A DNA stretch of 64,000 nt from Corynebacterium dentalis (GTDB taxonomy: Bacteria > Actinomycetota > Actinomycetes > Mycobacteriales > Mycobacteriaceae), in contig NZ_OCTS01000005.1 in assembly GCF_900232865.1 (NCBI RefSeq), positions 1 through 64,000 of the forward strand. Reading direction: 5' to 3'. Shown here piece by piece: positions 48,113-58,124 of the stretch (the first letter of the stretch is position 1; each line of letters begins with the position of its first letter). The translations under genes and the position numbers were made by a program. A model generated the notes under the pieces. The model saw only the letters and a list, made by a program, of their open reading frames with translations, ran no database searches and was not told the DNA's origin.

Positions 48113-50212
48113 ATGGTTAAAGACACCATGGGGCAGTCCCGCACGCACACCGAAGCCACTCTGGCTCAAGCCACCGAGGTAGCGGGAAGCGTGTTCAATT
48201 CCCCGTTTTCCCGCCGCATCTTTTTCGCTGGGATGGCCGCAATCAGCGGCAGCGTGCTGTGGTCTTCCATCTCCCAAAGAGCCGCCGGGGCGCAATCTGG
48301 AGGATCCCTCGAAGTTGGCCGTGGCATGGCAGACATGACTGGAGAGCCGTGGGGCGCGGGAATGAATGGGTATGCCGTGCTGGAGCAATCGTCCATTGGG
48401 CTACAGCGTCGTCAATATGCACGTTCGTTCATCTTCGTGGACCCCGATAGCGGGCAGCGAGTGGTGCACTGCACAGCGGATGTGGGCCTGATGTTTCAGT
48501 CCATTCACCTAGAAGTGTTGCGGCGGTTAAAGGCAAAGTTCGGCGACTTGTACGGCCAGCACAACGTGCTGCTGCACGCCCAGCACACGCACATTGCCCC
48601 GGGTGGTACCTCTGCCCACCTCATGGTGGACATCACTGTGGGCGGATTCCGTCCCATCACTTTTGAGGCCAACGTCTCAGGCATTGTAGATTCCATCGTG
48701 CGTGCGCATGACGATATTCAGCCCTCAGACATCACCCTGTCCCGTGCCGAGGTGCATAACGCCAGCGTGAATCGCTCACGAGAGGCCTTCGACAAGAACC
48801 CGCAGGAAGACAAAGACGTATTCCCGGAGGGCATCGATCCAGCGGCAACAACGCTGCGCATCCATCGTGGTGACAAGACCGTGGGCTTTATCAACTGGTT
48901 CGCTGTGCACCCCACGAGCAACGGACACACGTACCGTCACGTCGGTACAGATAACAAGGGCTATGCCGCATGGGCCACCGAAGAAGCGCTCGGCGTGGAT
49001 CACCAACATCCAGAGAATGCTACATTCGTAGCCGCATTCGCCAATTCCTCCCCAGGAGACATCACTCCAAACCTCGGGCTCACGCCTGATAGTGGACCGG
49101 GAGTCAACTCCATGGACTCCGCGCGCATCATCGGCGAGCGGCTGATGGGTGGCATCGCGGGATCCAGCGACATCCCCGGAATCTCTGGTGGAGGGGTCAG
49201 CGGCATCTATCGGTGGATGGACATCTCAAACCAGCAGGTCGACGGAAAATGGACCCCGGATGGCAAACCGGGCAAGACCAGCCCGGCCATCCTCGGCGCC
49301 GCCTTTGCCGCGTCCTCGCAGGAAGACGGCGGTGGCGAACCTCTGCTGGGCTTCCAAGAGGGTGAGCGAGGCGGCACACCGTGGGTCGAGCAAGTGGGCA
49401 AAGTCGTGGTTCCTCCGCAGATGCATGAGATCCATGATCCGAAAGAAATGTTGCTTCCCGTCGGCTTCATCCCCGGCATGCTGCAGCAGGTCTTCCCGTT
49501 CTACATTCATCGGATCGGTGGACTCGTGCTCATCTCTCACGGATTTGAGGCCACTATCGTGTCTGGACTGCGGCTGCGCCGAGTGGTTGCCGAGACTTTG
49601 AATGTGCCCTTGGACACGGTCATTTCCCAGGGATACGTCAACTCTTACGGGCACTACGTCACCACTCCAGAGGAGTATTCCACTCAGAACTATGAAGGTG
49701 GAGCCACCGCCTTCGGAAGGAACCAACTCCCAGCGATGCAACAGATTTTCCACGATCTGACGCAAGCCATGCACGAAGGCAAAGAGGTGCCAGTAGGTGG
49801 CCCGGCCGGGGATCTCACGGGACATATCCCTCCTGCACCGGGAGCCAACCCGTGGATGGACATCGCTCCCTTCGGCAAGAAGTTTGGCGATATCGTGCAA
49901 CAGCCGGGCGTGGTGACGTCGGGAAACAGCGCCACCGCAAAATTTGTGGGCGCCAACCCAAACAACAACCTGCGCCACGGCGAAGGGTATTTGACCATCA
50001 CCGATGAGGACGGCGCAGTGGTGGCCAACGATTCCAGCGAATCCACGCTCATTACCTTCGCGAACTCGTGGGGGAGTACCACCGTCACCGTCTCGTGGAA
50101 TACCGCAGAGATGAAGCCAGGCAAGTACGCCTTGAGCTTCCGTGGTGATTCCAAGTCCATTGGCGGGCAACTCACGCCATATGAGGCGAAAACTACCATT
50201 ACCGTGGTCTAA
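48113..50212 (+). CDS. Tat-exported neutral ceramidase with altered active-site motif
   Basis: Neutral ceramidases hydrolyse ceramide to sphingosine and fatty acid. The 699-residue protein has a twin-arginine signal, 'FSRRIFFAG' at about residues 32-40, and an Ala-x-Ala cleavage site before residue 63. Likely zinc ligands are conserved: HTH in 'AQHTHIAPGG' near 162, His in 'NWFAVHPTSNG', Glu in 'HGFEATIVSGLRLRR', and Tyr in 'VTTPEEYSTQNYEGG'. A C-terminal immunoglobulin-like domain follows. The nucleophile motif, usually N-x-G-D-x-S-P-N, reads SSPGDITPN, with Thr318 in place of Ser. The gene lies between hrpA and oxyR, where C. glutamicum has none like it, and may be acquired. Confidence 0.88.
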   Translation: MVKDTMGQSRTHTEATLAQATEVAGSVFNSPFSRRIFFAGMAAISGSVLWSSISQRAAGAQSGGSLEVGRGMADMTGEPWGAGMNGYAVLEQSSIGLQRRQYARSFIFVDPDSGQRVVHCTADVGLMFQSIHLEVLRRLKAKFGDLYGQHNVLLHAQHTHIAPGGTSAHLMVDITVGGFRPITFEANVSGIVDSIVRAHDDIQPSDITLSRAEVHNASVNRSREAFDKNPQEDKDVFPEGIDPAATTLRIHRGDKTVGFINWFAVHPTSNGHTYRHVGTDNKGYAAWATEEALGVDHQHPENATFVAAFANSSPGDITPNLGLTPDSGPGVNSMDSARIIGERLMGGIAGSSDIPGISGGGVSGIYRWMDISNQQVDGKWTPDGKPGKTSPAILGAAFAASSQEDGGGEPLLGFQEGERGGTPWVEQVGKVVVPPQMHEIHDPKEMLLPVGFIPGMLQQVFPFYIHRIGGLVLISHGFEATIVSGLRLRRVVAETLNVPLDTVISQGYVNSYGHYVTTPEEYSTQNYEGGATAFGRNQLPAMQQIFHDLTQAMHEGKEVPVGGPAGDLTGHIPPAPGANPWMDIAPFGKKFGDIVQQPGVVTSGNSATAKFVGANPNNNLRHGEGYLTITDEDGAVVANDSSESTLITFANSWGSTTVTVSWNTAEMKPGKYALSFRGDSKSIGGQLTPYEAKTTITVV

Positions 50213-50232
50213 CGCTTAGGTAGGGTGAAAGG

Positions 50233-51204
50233 GTGGTTTATAAAGACTTTCGGCCGACCTTCGCCCAGCTGCGAACTTTCGCGATCATCGCGGAGTTCAA
50301 GCATTTTGGTGCGGCAGCGCGACACTTGGGCATTTCCCAACCCTCGCTGTCGCAGGGGCTCGCGGCGTTAGAAACCGGACTGGGAGTGCAGCTCGTGGAA
50401 CGCTCCACGCGCAAGGTGATCATCACACCCATCGGCAGAACCCTGTTGCCGTTTGCCCAGGCCACGCTGGAAAGCCTCGATGCGTTCGTGGGGCAGGCCC
50501 GCGGCGCACAAGGCGGACTGGTGGGGGATCTAATGGTGGGAATCATCCCGACCATCGCCCCATACCTGCTGCCGCATTTGCTGGGCCGGCTTCCCGAGGC
50601 CGCGCCGGAGCTGCAGCCGCAGATCGTGGAAGACAGAACTCACGCGCTGGAGGAGGGCTTGCGTTCCGGAAATCTGGAAGTAGCGGTACTCGGCGGTTCT
50701 GTGGATAGCACCACTTTTGATTCCATCGAGCTCTACGACGAAGAATTCGTGCTTGTGGTTCCGTACGATTCCCCGCTGGCGGGACGAACAGATTTGGCGC
50801 TCAGCGAGATCGCCGGGGAAAACATTCTTTTACTTGACGACGGACACTGCCTGACAGACCAAGTGGTGGACATTTGCCACGCGGTGGATATCCCTGTGGA
50901 TCCCCGCACGGCGTTGACTCGAGCGGCCAGCCTGACCACCGTGATGCAACTAGTGGCGGCTGGTTTTGGAGCCACGCTGGTTCCCTTGAGCGCAGTGGCC
51001 GCTGAATGCCGCCGCCCACACCTGGCGTTTGCTCGCTTCGCCGGTGGAGCACACACCGCGAGCCGCTCCGTGGTTCTGGCGTTTCGTGCGAGCACCACGC
51101 GAACCAGTGACTACGCGGAGTTAAGCGAAATGCTCACAAGCGCGTATCGGGACGCGGAGGCGGAAAGCCACGAATTTCTCGAATCCCATGGTTTGGCGCG
51201 CTAG
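50233..51204 (+). CDS. oxyR: Peroxide-sensing regulator OxyR
   Basis: OxyR is a LysR-type regulator that senses H2O2; in C. glutamicum it represses catalase and dps. The 323-residue protein has an N-terminal helix-turn-helix 'HFGAAARHLGISQPSLSQGL' near 24 and the redox pair Cys206 in 'LDDGHCLTDQ' and Cys215 in 'VVDICHAVD'. Start is GTG 50233; TAGGGT (50221-50226) lies 6 bases upstream, though GAAAGG could also bind ribosomes at short range. No oxyR-regulated gene is adjacent; the following helicase is convergent. Confidence 0.94.
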   Translation: MVYKDFRPTFAQLRTFAIIAEFKHFGAAARHLGISQPSLSQGLAALETGLGVQLVERSTRKVIITPIGRTLLPFAQATLESLDAFVGQARGAQGGLVGDLMVGIIPTIAPYLLPHLLGRLPEAAPELQPQIVEDRTHALEEGLRSGNLEVAVLGGSVDSTTFDSIELYDEEFVLVVPYDSPLAGRTDLALSEIAGENILLLDDGHCLTDQVVDICHAVDIPVDPRTALTRAASLTTVMQLVAAGFGATLVPLSAVAAECRRPHLAFARFAGGAHTASRSVVLAFRASTTRTSDYAELSEMLTSAYRDAEAESHEFLESHGLAR

Positions 51205-51216
51205 TTCCACAGGCTG

Positions 51217-53787
51217 CTAGCCCTGGATTATGCGCAGCGCACGCAATCGCACTTCGCCAGCTTCATCGGTAGCTGCGAGGTCAACCTCTCCCTCGAAAGC
51301 CCAACCGTGGTCCTTCTCTGGGTCATCTAAGGTTTGCCGGACCAACCACAGGTTGTTGTCTGGCCCATCCCAGCCTTGACCGCGTTGGATGCGGATCATC
51401 GCGCCCGAACGCGCATCAGCATCGAGTCCGAGGTCGGCGTACTCCTCGAAGTAATCGTCCATCGCAGCGGGCCACTCTGGTGGGGAATCCATATAGTCGT
51501 CCAATGCAGCCAGCGTGTTTTCGCGCTCGAAGGCGAACAGCTCCACGTGCCTGAAGAACAAGTTGCGCACCATAGTCGTCAAGGCACGCGGGTTGGAGGA
51601 CAGCAAGGACGCATCTTCCACGCCAAATGCGATCTCAGCCACTTGCTCTTCGGTGAGCGGCGTATCTTCGTCGCCCATCGTCGCCCACTCTTCGATGAGT
51701 GAGGAGTCCACCTGTCGGATCAGCTCGCCAAGCCACACGATGACGTCTTCCAACTGCTCCGTGCGGTGCTTGGCGGGCACAGAGTGATCGAGTGTCTTCC
51801 ATGCATCCGTGAGATAGCGCAGCAGCACGCCTTCGGACCGGGCCAGGCCATAGGTGGCAATGAAGTCTGAGAACGTCATCGCCTTATCAATCATGTCCCG
51901 GACGATGGACTTCGGGCTGATATCGAAATCTCGGGCCCACGGGCTGCCTTCACAAAACATCTCGAAGGCATTTTCGAGGTGCTCTTCCAAGGGCTTGGGC
52001 CACGTGACTTCTTCCAGCAGCGCCATGCGTTCGGTATAGTCCACGCCTTCGGCCTTCAGCGTTGCGATTTCTTCGGATTTCGCGGCCTTCATCTGGGCGG
52101 TCAGAATCTGTCGCGGGTCATCCAGCACGGCTTCGAACGTGCTGATGATGTCCATCGTGTACGTGTCCGATTCGGGATCAAGAAGATCTAATGCGGCCAA
52201 GGCAAAGGGAGACAGTGGCTGATTGAGAGCAAAATTGACCGGCATATCCTCTGTCAGCCGCGCGTTCTTTCCGGTCGGAGTCTGTGGGTCGTCGTATTCT
52301 TCGACGACGCCAGCCCGCAGCACGCCACGGTAGAGCTCGATGATCCGGTGAATGGAGGCGTTTTGCTTCGTCCGCGTATCGTGATTGCCACGAATGAGGT
52401 GACGCAACGCGCCATATGTCCCTTCGGGACGTGCCACGACGTTCAACAGCATTGAGTTGCTGACGTGGAATTGGCTGACTAATTCCTCGGGCTCTGCGGT
52501 GGTCAGGCGCTCAAATGTCTTTTCCGACCACGTCGCACGGCCCTCCGGGGCGGCCTTCTTGCGAAGCTTCTTTAGCTTCGTCGGATCGGAGCCCGCACGC
52601 TGACGGAGGCGGAAGTTTTCCACCTCGTGCTCGGGCGCCTGAACCACCACGGTTCCCTGCGTGTCGTAGCCCGCGCGTCCGGCACGTCCGGCGATCTGGT
52701 GAAATTCGCGGGACTTCAAGATGCGATGTCGGATACCGTCGTACTTCGCCAGCTCGGCAAACAACACCGTGCGGATGGGCACATTGATGCCCACGCCGAG
52801 GGTGTCTGTACCGCAAATGACCTTGAGCAGGCCCTGTTGAGACAGTCTCTCCACCAGGCGACGATACTTCGGCAACATACCCGCGTGGTGGATGCCGATA
52901 CCCTTGCGCAGCAGCTTAGACAGCACCTTGCCGAAGGCGGACGTAAAGCGGAAATCACCGATCGCCTCGGCAATCTGTTGCTTCCGTTCGGCATCGATCA
53001 TCGACACGCTGGTCAGCGCCTGGGCGTGCTCGGCAGCCTCTCGCTGGGTGAAATGCACGATGTAGATCGGGGCGAGGCCTGCGTCGAGAAGACTCTCCAC
53101 CGTCTCGTGGATCGGCGTGTAGACGTACTGGAATTCCAGGGGGACAGGGCGGACGCTGCCCGTGACGTGGGTGGTGGTGCGGCCGGTGCGGCGGGTGAGG
53201 TCTTCCTGCAGCCATTGCGTGTCGCCGAGCGTGGCGCTCATCAGCAGGAACTGGACGTTCGGAAGTTCTAAAAGCGGTACTTGCCACGCCCAACCGCGAT
53301 CGGGTTCGGAGTAGTAGTGGAACTCGTCCATGACCACTTGGTCGATGCGGGCATTCGCGCCGTCGCGGAGCGAAATGTTGGCAACGATCTCCGCAGTAGC
53401 GCAGATGATGGGAGCGTTGCCGTTGACGGTCGCATCGCCGGTCATCATGCCGACGTTTTCCGGGCCGAACGTCTGGCACAGGTCGAAGAATTTCTCGCTG
53501 ACCAGGGCTTTGATGGGGGCGGTGTAGAAGCTGCGCTGTTTGCGTGCCAGCGCCACGAAGTGCGCGGCGATCGCCACCATGGATTTGCCCGAACCGGTTG
53601 GCGTGGCCAGGATGACGTTGTCCTCCGCGACAAGCGCCGTGGCTGCCTCTTGCTGGGCAGGGTAGAGGGTGATTCCACGGTCCCTGGTCCATCCGAGAAA
53701 AGATTCCAGAATGGCATCGTCGACCAGGCTTTCTGGAACTTCCTCGATGTCCGGGAGTAGACGAGCGAGGTCAGCGGCAACGCCCAC
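51217..53787 (-). CDS. Ski2-like DEAD/DEAH helicase with DUF3516
   Basis: The 856-residue protein has a superfamily 2 helicase core: 'ATPTGSGKSMVA' (motif I) near 60, 'VVMDEFHYYSE' (motif II, DEFH) near 155, 'LLMSATLGD' (III) near 180 and '[15 protein letters not shown]' (VI) near 363. The C-terminal 450 residues match DUF3516, found in actinobacterial helicases of this type. RNA is the likely substrate by relation to Ski2/HelY, but its role is unproven. Start is GTG 53787, overlapping the stop of the PAC2 gene by one base. It faces oxyR tail to tail. Confidence 0.88.
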   Translation of the reverse strand: MGVAADLARLLPDIEEVPESLVDDAILESFLGWTRDRGITLYPAQQEAATALVAEDNVILATPTGSGKSMVAIAAHFVALARKQRSFYTAPIKALVSEKFFDLCQTFGPENVGMMTGDATVNGNAPIICATAEIVANISLRDGANARIDQVVMDEFHYYSEPDRGWAWQVPLLELPNVQFLLMSATLGDTQWLQEDLTRRTGRTTTHVTGSVRPVPLEFQYVYTPIHETVESLLDAGLAPIYIVHFTQREAAEHAQALTSVSMIDAERKQQIAEAIGDFRFTSAFGKVLSKLLRKGIGIHHAGMLPKYRRLVERLSQQGLLKVICGTDTLGVGINVPIRTVLFAELAKYDGIRHRILKSREFHQIAGRAGRAGYDTQGTVVVQAPEHEVENFRLRQRAGSDPTKLKKLRKKAAPEGRATWSEKTFERLTTAEPEELVSQFHVSNSMLLNVVARPEGTYGALRHLIRGNHDTRTKQNASIHRIIELYRGVLRAGVVEEYDDPQTPTGKNARLTEDMPVNFALNQPLSPFALAALDLLDPESDTYTMDIISTFEAVLDDPRQILTAQMKAAKSEEIATLKAEGVDYTERMALLEEVTWPKPLEEHLENAFEMFCEGSPWARDFDISPKSIVRDMIDKAMTFSDFIATYGLARSEGVLLRYLTDAWKTLDHSVPAKHRTEQLEDVIVWLGELIRQVDSSLIEEWATMGDEDTPLTEEQVAEIAFGVEDASLLSSNPRALTTMVRNLFFRHVELFAFERENTLAALDDYMDSPPEWPAAMDDYFEEYADLGLDADARSGAMIRIQRGQGWDGPDNNLWLVRQTLDDPEKDHGWAFEGEVDLAATDEAGEVRLRALRIIQG

Positions 53788-54890
53788 TAACTGTCCTCAT
53801 TTCCTTCTTCTCGACGCCAAGCTTGATCTTCCTCAGTACTTTCCGCCGAGTCTTCCTGCTCGGAGTCATTCTGCTCAGCGGCACCGCCAGATCCCTGGGA
53901 TTCAGCTTGTTCCCCTGGACTCGTGGACATTTCGGCGAGGAACGCCTCAAACTCTGCGCCTAGTTCGTCTCCCGTAGGAATGTCTTCACCGGGTGCCAGA
54001 AGGTTGTTCTCCCGACGCTTGCGCTGGCGCTCTGCCTCCAGATCGTACTGCTGCTCCAGAGCGCCCACGATCGCGGCGATCTCTTGGTTTTCTTCCACCT
54101 GATCAGCAAGTTGGCGCTTCATGCGGTCGATGTCAGCGTCCAAAGCTCCCAGTGGAATCTCGCGCTCAGTGACCTTGCCCGCGGCGGAAAGCAGTGCCCG
54201 GGTAGCCTCTGGGTAGTCCGAAGCGGAGATGTAGTGCGGAACGTGCGCAGTCACGCCGACGGTCTCGATGCCGGCCTTTTTCAGGTTCAGCTCGATCTCC
54301 AAAGCCGCCGAACCAGGAATGATCATGCGTGCTTCCCACGTGTGGAAGTCCTTGACTAAGGAGCGATCCGAGGCGTGGGCGCTGATCATCAGTGGGCGAG
54401 TGTGCGGCACCGTCATGGGTGCGGCATACAGAGTGACCACGCGGTCTACGGAGCAGCGCTTGGCCAGGTCCACCACGGAACGGCTGAACGTTTCCCATTT
54501 GAGATCCGGTTCTGGCCCGGAAAGCAGCAGGAAGGGGCGGTCTTCTGTGTCCTTGACCAGATTCAACGTGAGTGCCAAGCTCTCCCGATCTGCCACGCTG
54601 GAGTGATCCAAGGTCACGCTGGGACGACGAGAGCGGTAGTCGATCAACTCATCCACATTGAACGAGGCAACGGGGCTGTGGTCCAAGGCCTGCAGGAGGT
54701 GAGTAGAGGCCTGGTTGATGGCTTGACCAGCATCAGCGTAGCCCTCAAGAGCCACGACCATCGGAAGGGATTCTTGCTGCCCGTGAGTAGACAGCGGACC
54801 AGGGAATTCCAATTCATACATGGAATCCTTTTTGCGTCCGTTGTCTGGTTGGTTGTAGCGATCAAATGCCGGGCGATCATTGGTGGTCAT
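53787..54890 (-). CDS. PAC2 family protein
   Basis: The 367-residue cytoplasmic protein matches the PAC2 (proteasome assembly chaperone 2-like) family: 'MVVALEGYADAGQAINQAS' near 44, 'LLLSGPEPDLKWE' near 120, and 'AHVPHYISASDYPEATRAL' near 214. Its C-terminal 70 residues are strongly acidic, Ser/Glu/Gln-rich and probably disordered. Corynebacteria mostly lack a 20S proteasome, so the role is unclear. Its stop is joined to the helicase start (TAGTG). The 3' end holds a copy of the GACGCCAA motif. Confidence 0.85.
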   Translation of the reverse strand: MTTNDRPAFDRYNQPDNGRKKDSMYELEFPGPLSTHGQQESLPMVVALEGYADAGQAINQASTHLLQALDHSPVASFNVDELIDYRSRRPSVTLDHSSVADRESLALTLNLVKDTEDRPFLLLSGPEPDLKWETFSRSVVDLAKRCSVDRVVTLYAAPMTVPHTRPLMISAHASDRSLVKDFHTWEARMIIPGSAALEIELNLKKAGIETVGVTAHVPHYISASDYPEATRALLSAAGKVTEREIPLGALDADIDRMKRQLADQVEENQEIAAIVGALEQQYDLEAERQRKRRENNLLAPGEDIPTGDELGAEFEAFLAEMSTSPGEQAESQGSGGAAEQNDSEQEDSAESTEEDQAWRREEGNEDS

Positions 54891-55047
54891 GCTGGCGCTC
54901 CCTTCTCGCTCAGGTATTTGTCTAGGTTAGCAGCCGTATCGGACGACTATTCACAGCTTGAGGGTTATCCACACCGTGCTGGGAAAACCCATTCTGCTTC
55001 CCACTGCGGGAAAGCGATGCGGGATGTGATCCGTGGAAGATAACCCC

Positions 55048-56286
55048 ATGACGTTCTTCGATGACACTTCATCCAACACCACCACCGACCCCGATATTCC
55101 GCACCACCCGATTCTTATCGGATCCGATCCCGGAGCAATCTTCGCCGCACTTCCCTCCATGATGGGCTTCGTCCCAGATCGTTCACTGATCATCGTGGGA
55201 ATCATCCCAGAGGCTCCACATTCCACACGCTTCCGAGTAGGACCTGTGGTGCGTGCAGATCTCGCCGAAGAATCTATTGACGATGCCGTGCGCGCAATGG
55301 ATCACGCTCTGTGTGACATGGAGGACGTTCGTGCGTTGCTGTACTGCGTGCACCCGCACCGAGACGTGGCGGAAGAGTACTCAGAGTGTGCCGACCAGAT
55401 CCTCGACGATCGAGACATGCGGGTACTCGGATCCTGGTGGGCAACAGCGATTGAAACTGGGGCTACGTGGATCGACCTAGAGTCCGAGGAAACTGGTGAG
55501 ATTGCACCTCTGACGGACAACCCCATGCATTCGCACAGTGCAGTACATGGAGCCAAGGTGTTTTCGAGCCGAGCCGAGCTCGATCACTGGTTGGATCCTA
55601 CGACGAACATCCAGCCCCTCTACGCACGGACGTTTGTGGACTCCGGGGAATCAGAAAAAGAATCTCTAGCCATTGTGCGCGATGCCATCACCGTTATGGA
55701 GTCCATTACCGAGATTGTTCGCGGTGAAGCTGCCCTGGAACAGGCCTGTACCCGCCGCAAGGTACTGCTGGCAATCGCAGCGTTATCTCGTGACGAGCGC
55801 CTGCATCCACTGCTGGTGACGTTGAGCGTGGGGGACCGGGCGCCCATTGTGCGAGAACTGCTGGCGGAAACGGCGCGCAAGACGCGCACTCAAGTCAGGC
55901 GTAGAATCCTGGCGCTTTTGTCCACGGTGCTGGCCGGCAACGGGGAAGGCATGCCAGCGTTCCACACGTTGCAGCGCTGTGGGGAAGAACTGCGCAGGCC
56001 AAGCAGGGCGGGGGAGATCGATGCACTGACCACGCTCATGCGTGGCCATCTATGGCAGGGCCACATGGAAGGCAAGAGCAAAGCCCAGATGATCCGGGTT
56101 GCCGAACATGGAGTATTTTGGGCCATCAACTGGGGCTTGCCGGACGAAGCGGAAACGACTGAACGCTTGCGTCGAGAATTCACACAGCACTACGCGACGT
56201 TCCTCAACTGTTTGGAACAGGCCGTCGACTGGGACGCGTTTAGTGCTTGCGTGCCGAGTGTGCCTGATCTCCCAGATTCTGCGTGA
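55048..56286 (+). CDS. DUF4192 domain protein
   Basis: This 412-residue protein resembles the DUF4192 family of actinobacteria, of unknown function. The N-terminal domain includes '[20 protein letters not shown]' and '[10 protein letters not shown]', then '[11 protein letters not shown]' near 105. It is cytoplasmic with a helical C-terminal half. ATG 55048 is preferred because GGAAGAT lies upstream; GTG 55033 is also in frame. Its last 47 bases overlap the 3' end of galE on the opposite strand, so both protein ends are fixed by the same DNA. Confidence 0.82.
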   Translation: MTFFDDTSSNTTTDPDIPHHPILIGSDPGAIFAALPSMMGFVPDRSLIIVGIIPEAPHSTRFRVGPVVRADLAEESIDDAVRAMDHALCDMEDVRALLYCVHPHRDVAEEYSECADQILDDRDMRVLGSWWATAIETGATWIDLESEETGEIAPLTDNPMHSHSAVHGAKVFSSRAELDHWLDPTTNIQPLYARTFVDSGESEKESLAIVRDAITVMESITEIVRGEAALEQACTRRKVLLAIAALSRDERLHPLLVTLSVGDRAPIVRELLAETARKTRTQVRRRILALLSTVLAGNGEGMPAFHTLQRCGEELRRPSRAGEIDALTTLMRGHLWQGHMEGKSKAQMIRVAEHGVFWAINWGLPDEAETTERLRREFTQHYATFLNCLEQAVDWDAFSACVPSVPDLPDSA

Positions 56287-57265
56287 AGGCCCACGCATCA
56301 GAGACGATGGTGTGCAGATCAGAGCGAGATGGTTGCCAGCCCAACTCAGCGATGGCCTTCGCGCTAGAGGCGATGAGGGTGGCTGGGTCGCCCGCACGGC
56401 GAGGAGCCTCCACTGCAGGGATGGGGTGCCCGGTGACTTCGCGGCACGTGTCTACAACTTGCTTGACGCTGAATCCGTCTCCGCTGCCCAGGTTGAAGAT
56501 TCTGTGGGCACCGGGAGTGTTGGAGGTTGCGGCCAAGATATGGGCATCCGCGAGGTCCCGGATGTGGATGTAGTCGCGCACTGCAGTGCCATCTTCGGTG
56601 GGCCAATCCGTACCGAACATGGAAATGTGCTCGCGATGCCCCAAGGCAACCTGCAAAACAAGGGGGATGAGGTGGGTTTCCACCTCGCGATTTTCCCCCA
56701 CCGAACCGTATGCGCCAGCGACATTGAAGTAGCGCAAGCTGGTGGCGCCCAGCCCATAGGCAGCGGCGTAGCTGGTGATGATGCTATCGATCGTCAACTT
56801 TGATGCGCCGTAGGGATTCGTGGGCTGGGTGGGCATGTCCTCGGTGATGGGAACTTGCTCCGGCTCGCCGTAGCAGGCGGCCGTAGAGGAAAAGACGAGG
56901 TTGTTCACTCCATGTCCGCGCATGGAATCCAGCAGTTCCAGGGTGGTGACCACGTTGTGGTGCCAATACTCGGCAGGCTTTTCCACGGATTCGCCCACCA
57001 GGGAACGAGCCGCGAAGTGGAAAACGGCGGAGATATCTGAATTACCGAGAACCTCTTCAGCCACATCCCGGATATCGCCCTCTACGAACGTTGCCTCCGC
57101 GGGAATAGCGGACCGGTTACCCGTGGACAGATCGTCAACCACGGTCACTCGATAACCCAATTCCACCAAGACAGTGGCACAGACGCTGCCCACATAACCT
57201 GCGGCTCCAGTCACGAGGACGTGGCTGCCGGGAGCAAGTGAAGTGGAATCGGGAAGCGCAGTCAT
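56240..57265 (-). CDS. galE: UDP-glucose 4-epimerase
   Basis: GalE interconverts UDP-glucose and UDP-galactose, the source of galactose for arabinogalactan in the corynebacterial wall. The 341-residue protein has the NAD-binding '[13 protein letters not shown]' near 18, catalytic Ser in '[12 protein letters not shown]' and the YGASK motif (Tyr and Lys) near 152. The order sigB-dtxR-galE is conserved in corynebacteria. Besides read-through from dtxR, a TAATTT box 7 bases before the ATG suggests its own leaderless promoter. It overlaps the DUF4192 gene by 47 bases at the 3' end. Confidence 0.95.
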   Translation of the reverse strand: MTALPDSTSLAPGSHVLVTGAAGYVGSVCATVLVELGYRVTVVDDLSTGNRSAIPAEATFVEGDIRDVAEEVLGNSDISAVFHFAARSLVGESVEKPAEYWHHNVVTTLELLDSMRGHGVNNLVFSSTAACYGEPEQVPITEDMPTQPTNPYGASKLTIDSIITSYAAAYGLGATSLRYFNVAGAYGSVGENREVETHLIPLVLQVALGHREHISMFGTDWPTEDGTAVRDYIHIRDLADAHILAATSNTPGAHRIFNLGSGDGFSVKQVVDTCREVTGHPIPAVEAPRRAGDPATLIASSAKAIAELGWQPSRSDLHTIVSDAWAFTQNLGDQAHSARKH

Positions 57266-57272
57266 GCGAGTG

Positions 57273-57278
57273 AAATTA
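57273..57278 (-). promoter_or_regulatory. galE leaderless promoter -10
   Basis: TAATTT on the minus strand ends 7 bases before the galE ATG and overlaps the dtxR stop codon. No ribosome site is visible before galE, which favours a leaderless mRNA. Confidence 0.5.
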
Positions 57279-57992
57279 GCTTTCTAGGCGAAGACAGATG
57301 GCATGGCACAGCTCATCTGGGATGAGCATTTCGCCCTCGGGGCTGCCGATAGTGAGGCCGTCATCGCTGTATCGAACGTTCACGGTGGAACCCGGAGTGA
57401 TGGACAAAGCGCTGAGCTTAGCCATGATCTTGTGCTCCACCTGCACGATCTCATTGAAGTTCAGGATAACCGCGGAGATGGGTTCAGTGGATTCAATTTC
57501 TGAGGCGCGGATGAAATCACCTTCCACCTCAGGAGCGATCTTGACGCGCAGCTCATCGGCCTCTGGCTCATCCTCCAACAGAGAATTCAAGCCGGGGATG
57601 CGGTTGCCAAATGGGGAAGTGCTGACGCTGTCCAAGACGGTAACCAGACGGCGCTCCACCTCATCGCTCATAACGTGCTCCCAGCGGCAGGCTTCATCGT
57701 GAACCTTTTCCCACGGAAGACCAATAACATCAGTCAAAAGACGTTCAGCCAAGCGATGTTTGCGCATCACGGCGGTGGCGTGATCGCGACCCTCCGCGCT
57801 CAGCTTCAGTGAACGGTCGCGAGAGATGGTCAACAATCCATCACGTTCCATACGCGCCACTGTTTGGCTCACGGTGGGGCCGGACTGCTCGAGCCTTTCG
57901 GCGATGCGAGCGCGCAGCGGAGGAATTCCCTCTTCCTCCAGTTCGTAGATGGTTCGGAGATACATTTCGGTTGTATCGACGAGATCCCTCAA
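57276..57992 (-). CDS. dtxR: Iron-dependent repressor DtxR
   Basis: DtxR with bound Fe2+ represses siderophore, haem and iron-uptake genes. The 238-residue protein is nearly identical to C. diphtheriae DtxR over the DNA-binding domain ('[19 protein letters not shown]'). Metal ligands are all present: Met10, His79, Glu83, His98, Cys102, Glu105 and His106. The C-terminal SH3-like domain is present but divergent. Start is TTG 57992, giving the family's '(M)[16 protein letters not shown]'; AAAGGG lies upstream. Metal sensing should therefore be normal. Confidence 0.97.
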   Translation of the reverse strand: MRDLVDTTEMYLRTIYELEEEGIPPLRARIAERLEQSGPTVSQTVARMERDGLLTISRDRSLKLSAEGRDHATAVMRKHRLAERLLTDVIGLPWEKVHDEACRWEHVMSDEVERRLVTVLDSVSTSPFGNRIPGLNSLLEDEPEADELRVKIAPEVEGDFIRASEIESTEPISAVILNFNEIVQVEHKIMAKLSALSITPGSTVNVRYSDDGLTIGSPEGEMLIPDELCHAICLRLES

Positions 57993-58027
57993 CGTATAGG
58001 CCCTTTCTCGAAGAAAAATCTTAAAGT

Positions 58028-58043
58028 GCTGGGTTTTCCCAGC
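58028..58043 (-). terminator. Hairpin between sigB and dtxR
   Basis: GCTGGG-AAAA-CCCAGC forms a perfect 6-base stem on the minus strand, followed after about ten bases by ATTTTTC. It may end sigB transcripts partly. dtxR begins 36 bases further on, so it could also lie in the dtxR leader. Confidence 0.45.
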
Positions 58044-58124
58044 CTAAGCACGAAGGCATGACTCACACTAACGTTACACGGCAGCATTCGGCGTGGAACG
58101 CATGGATCTGCTCCGAACGCGGTA

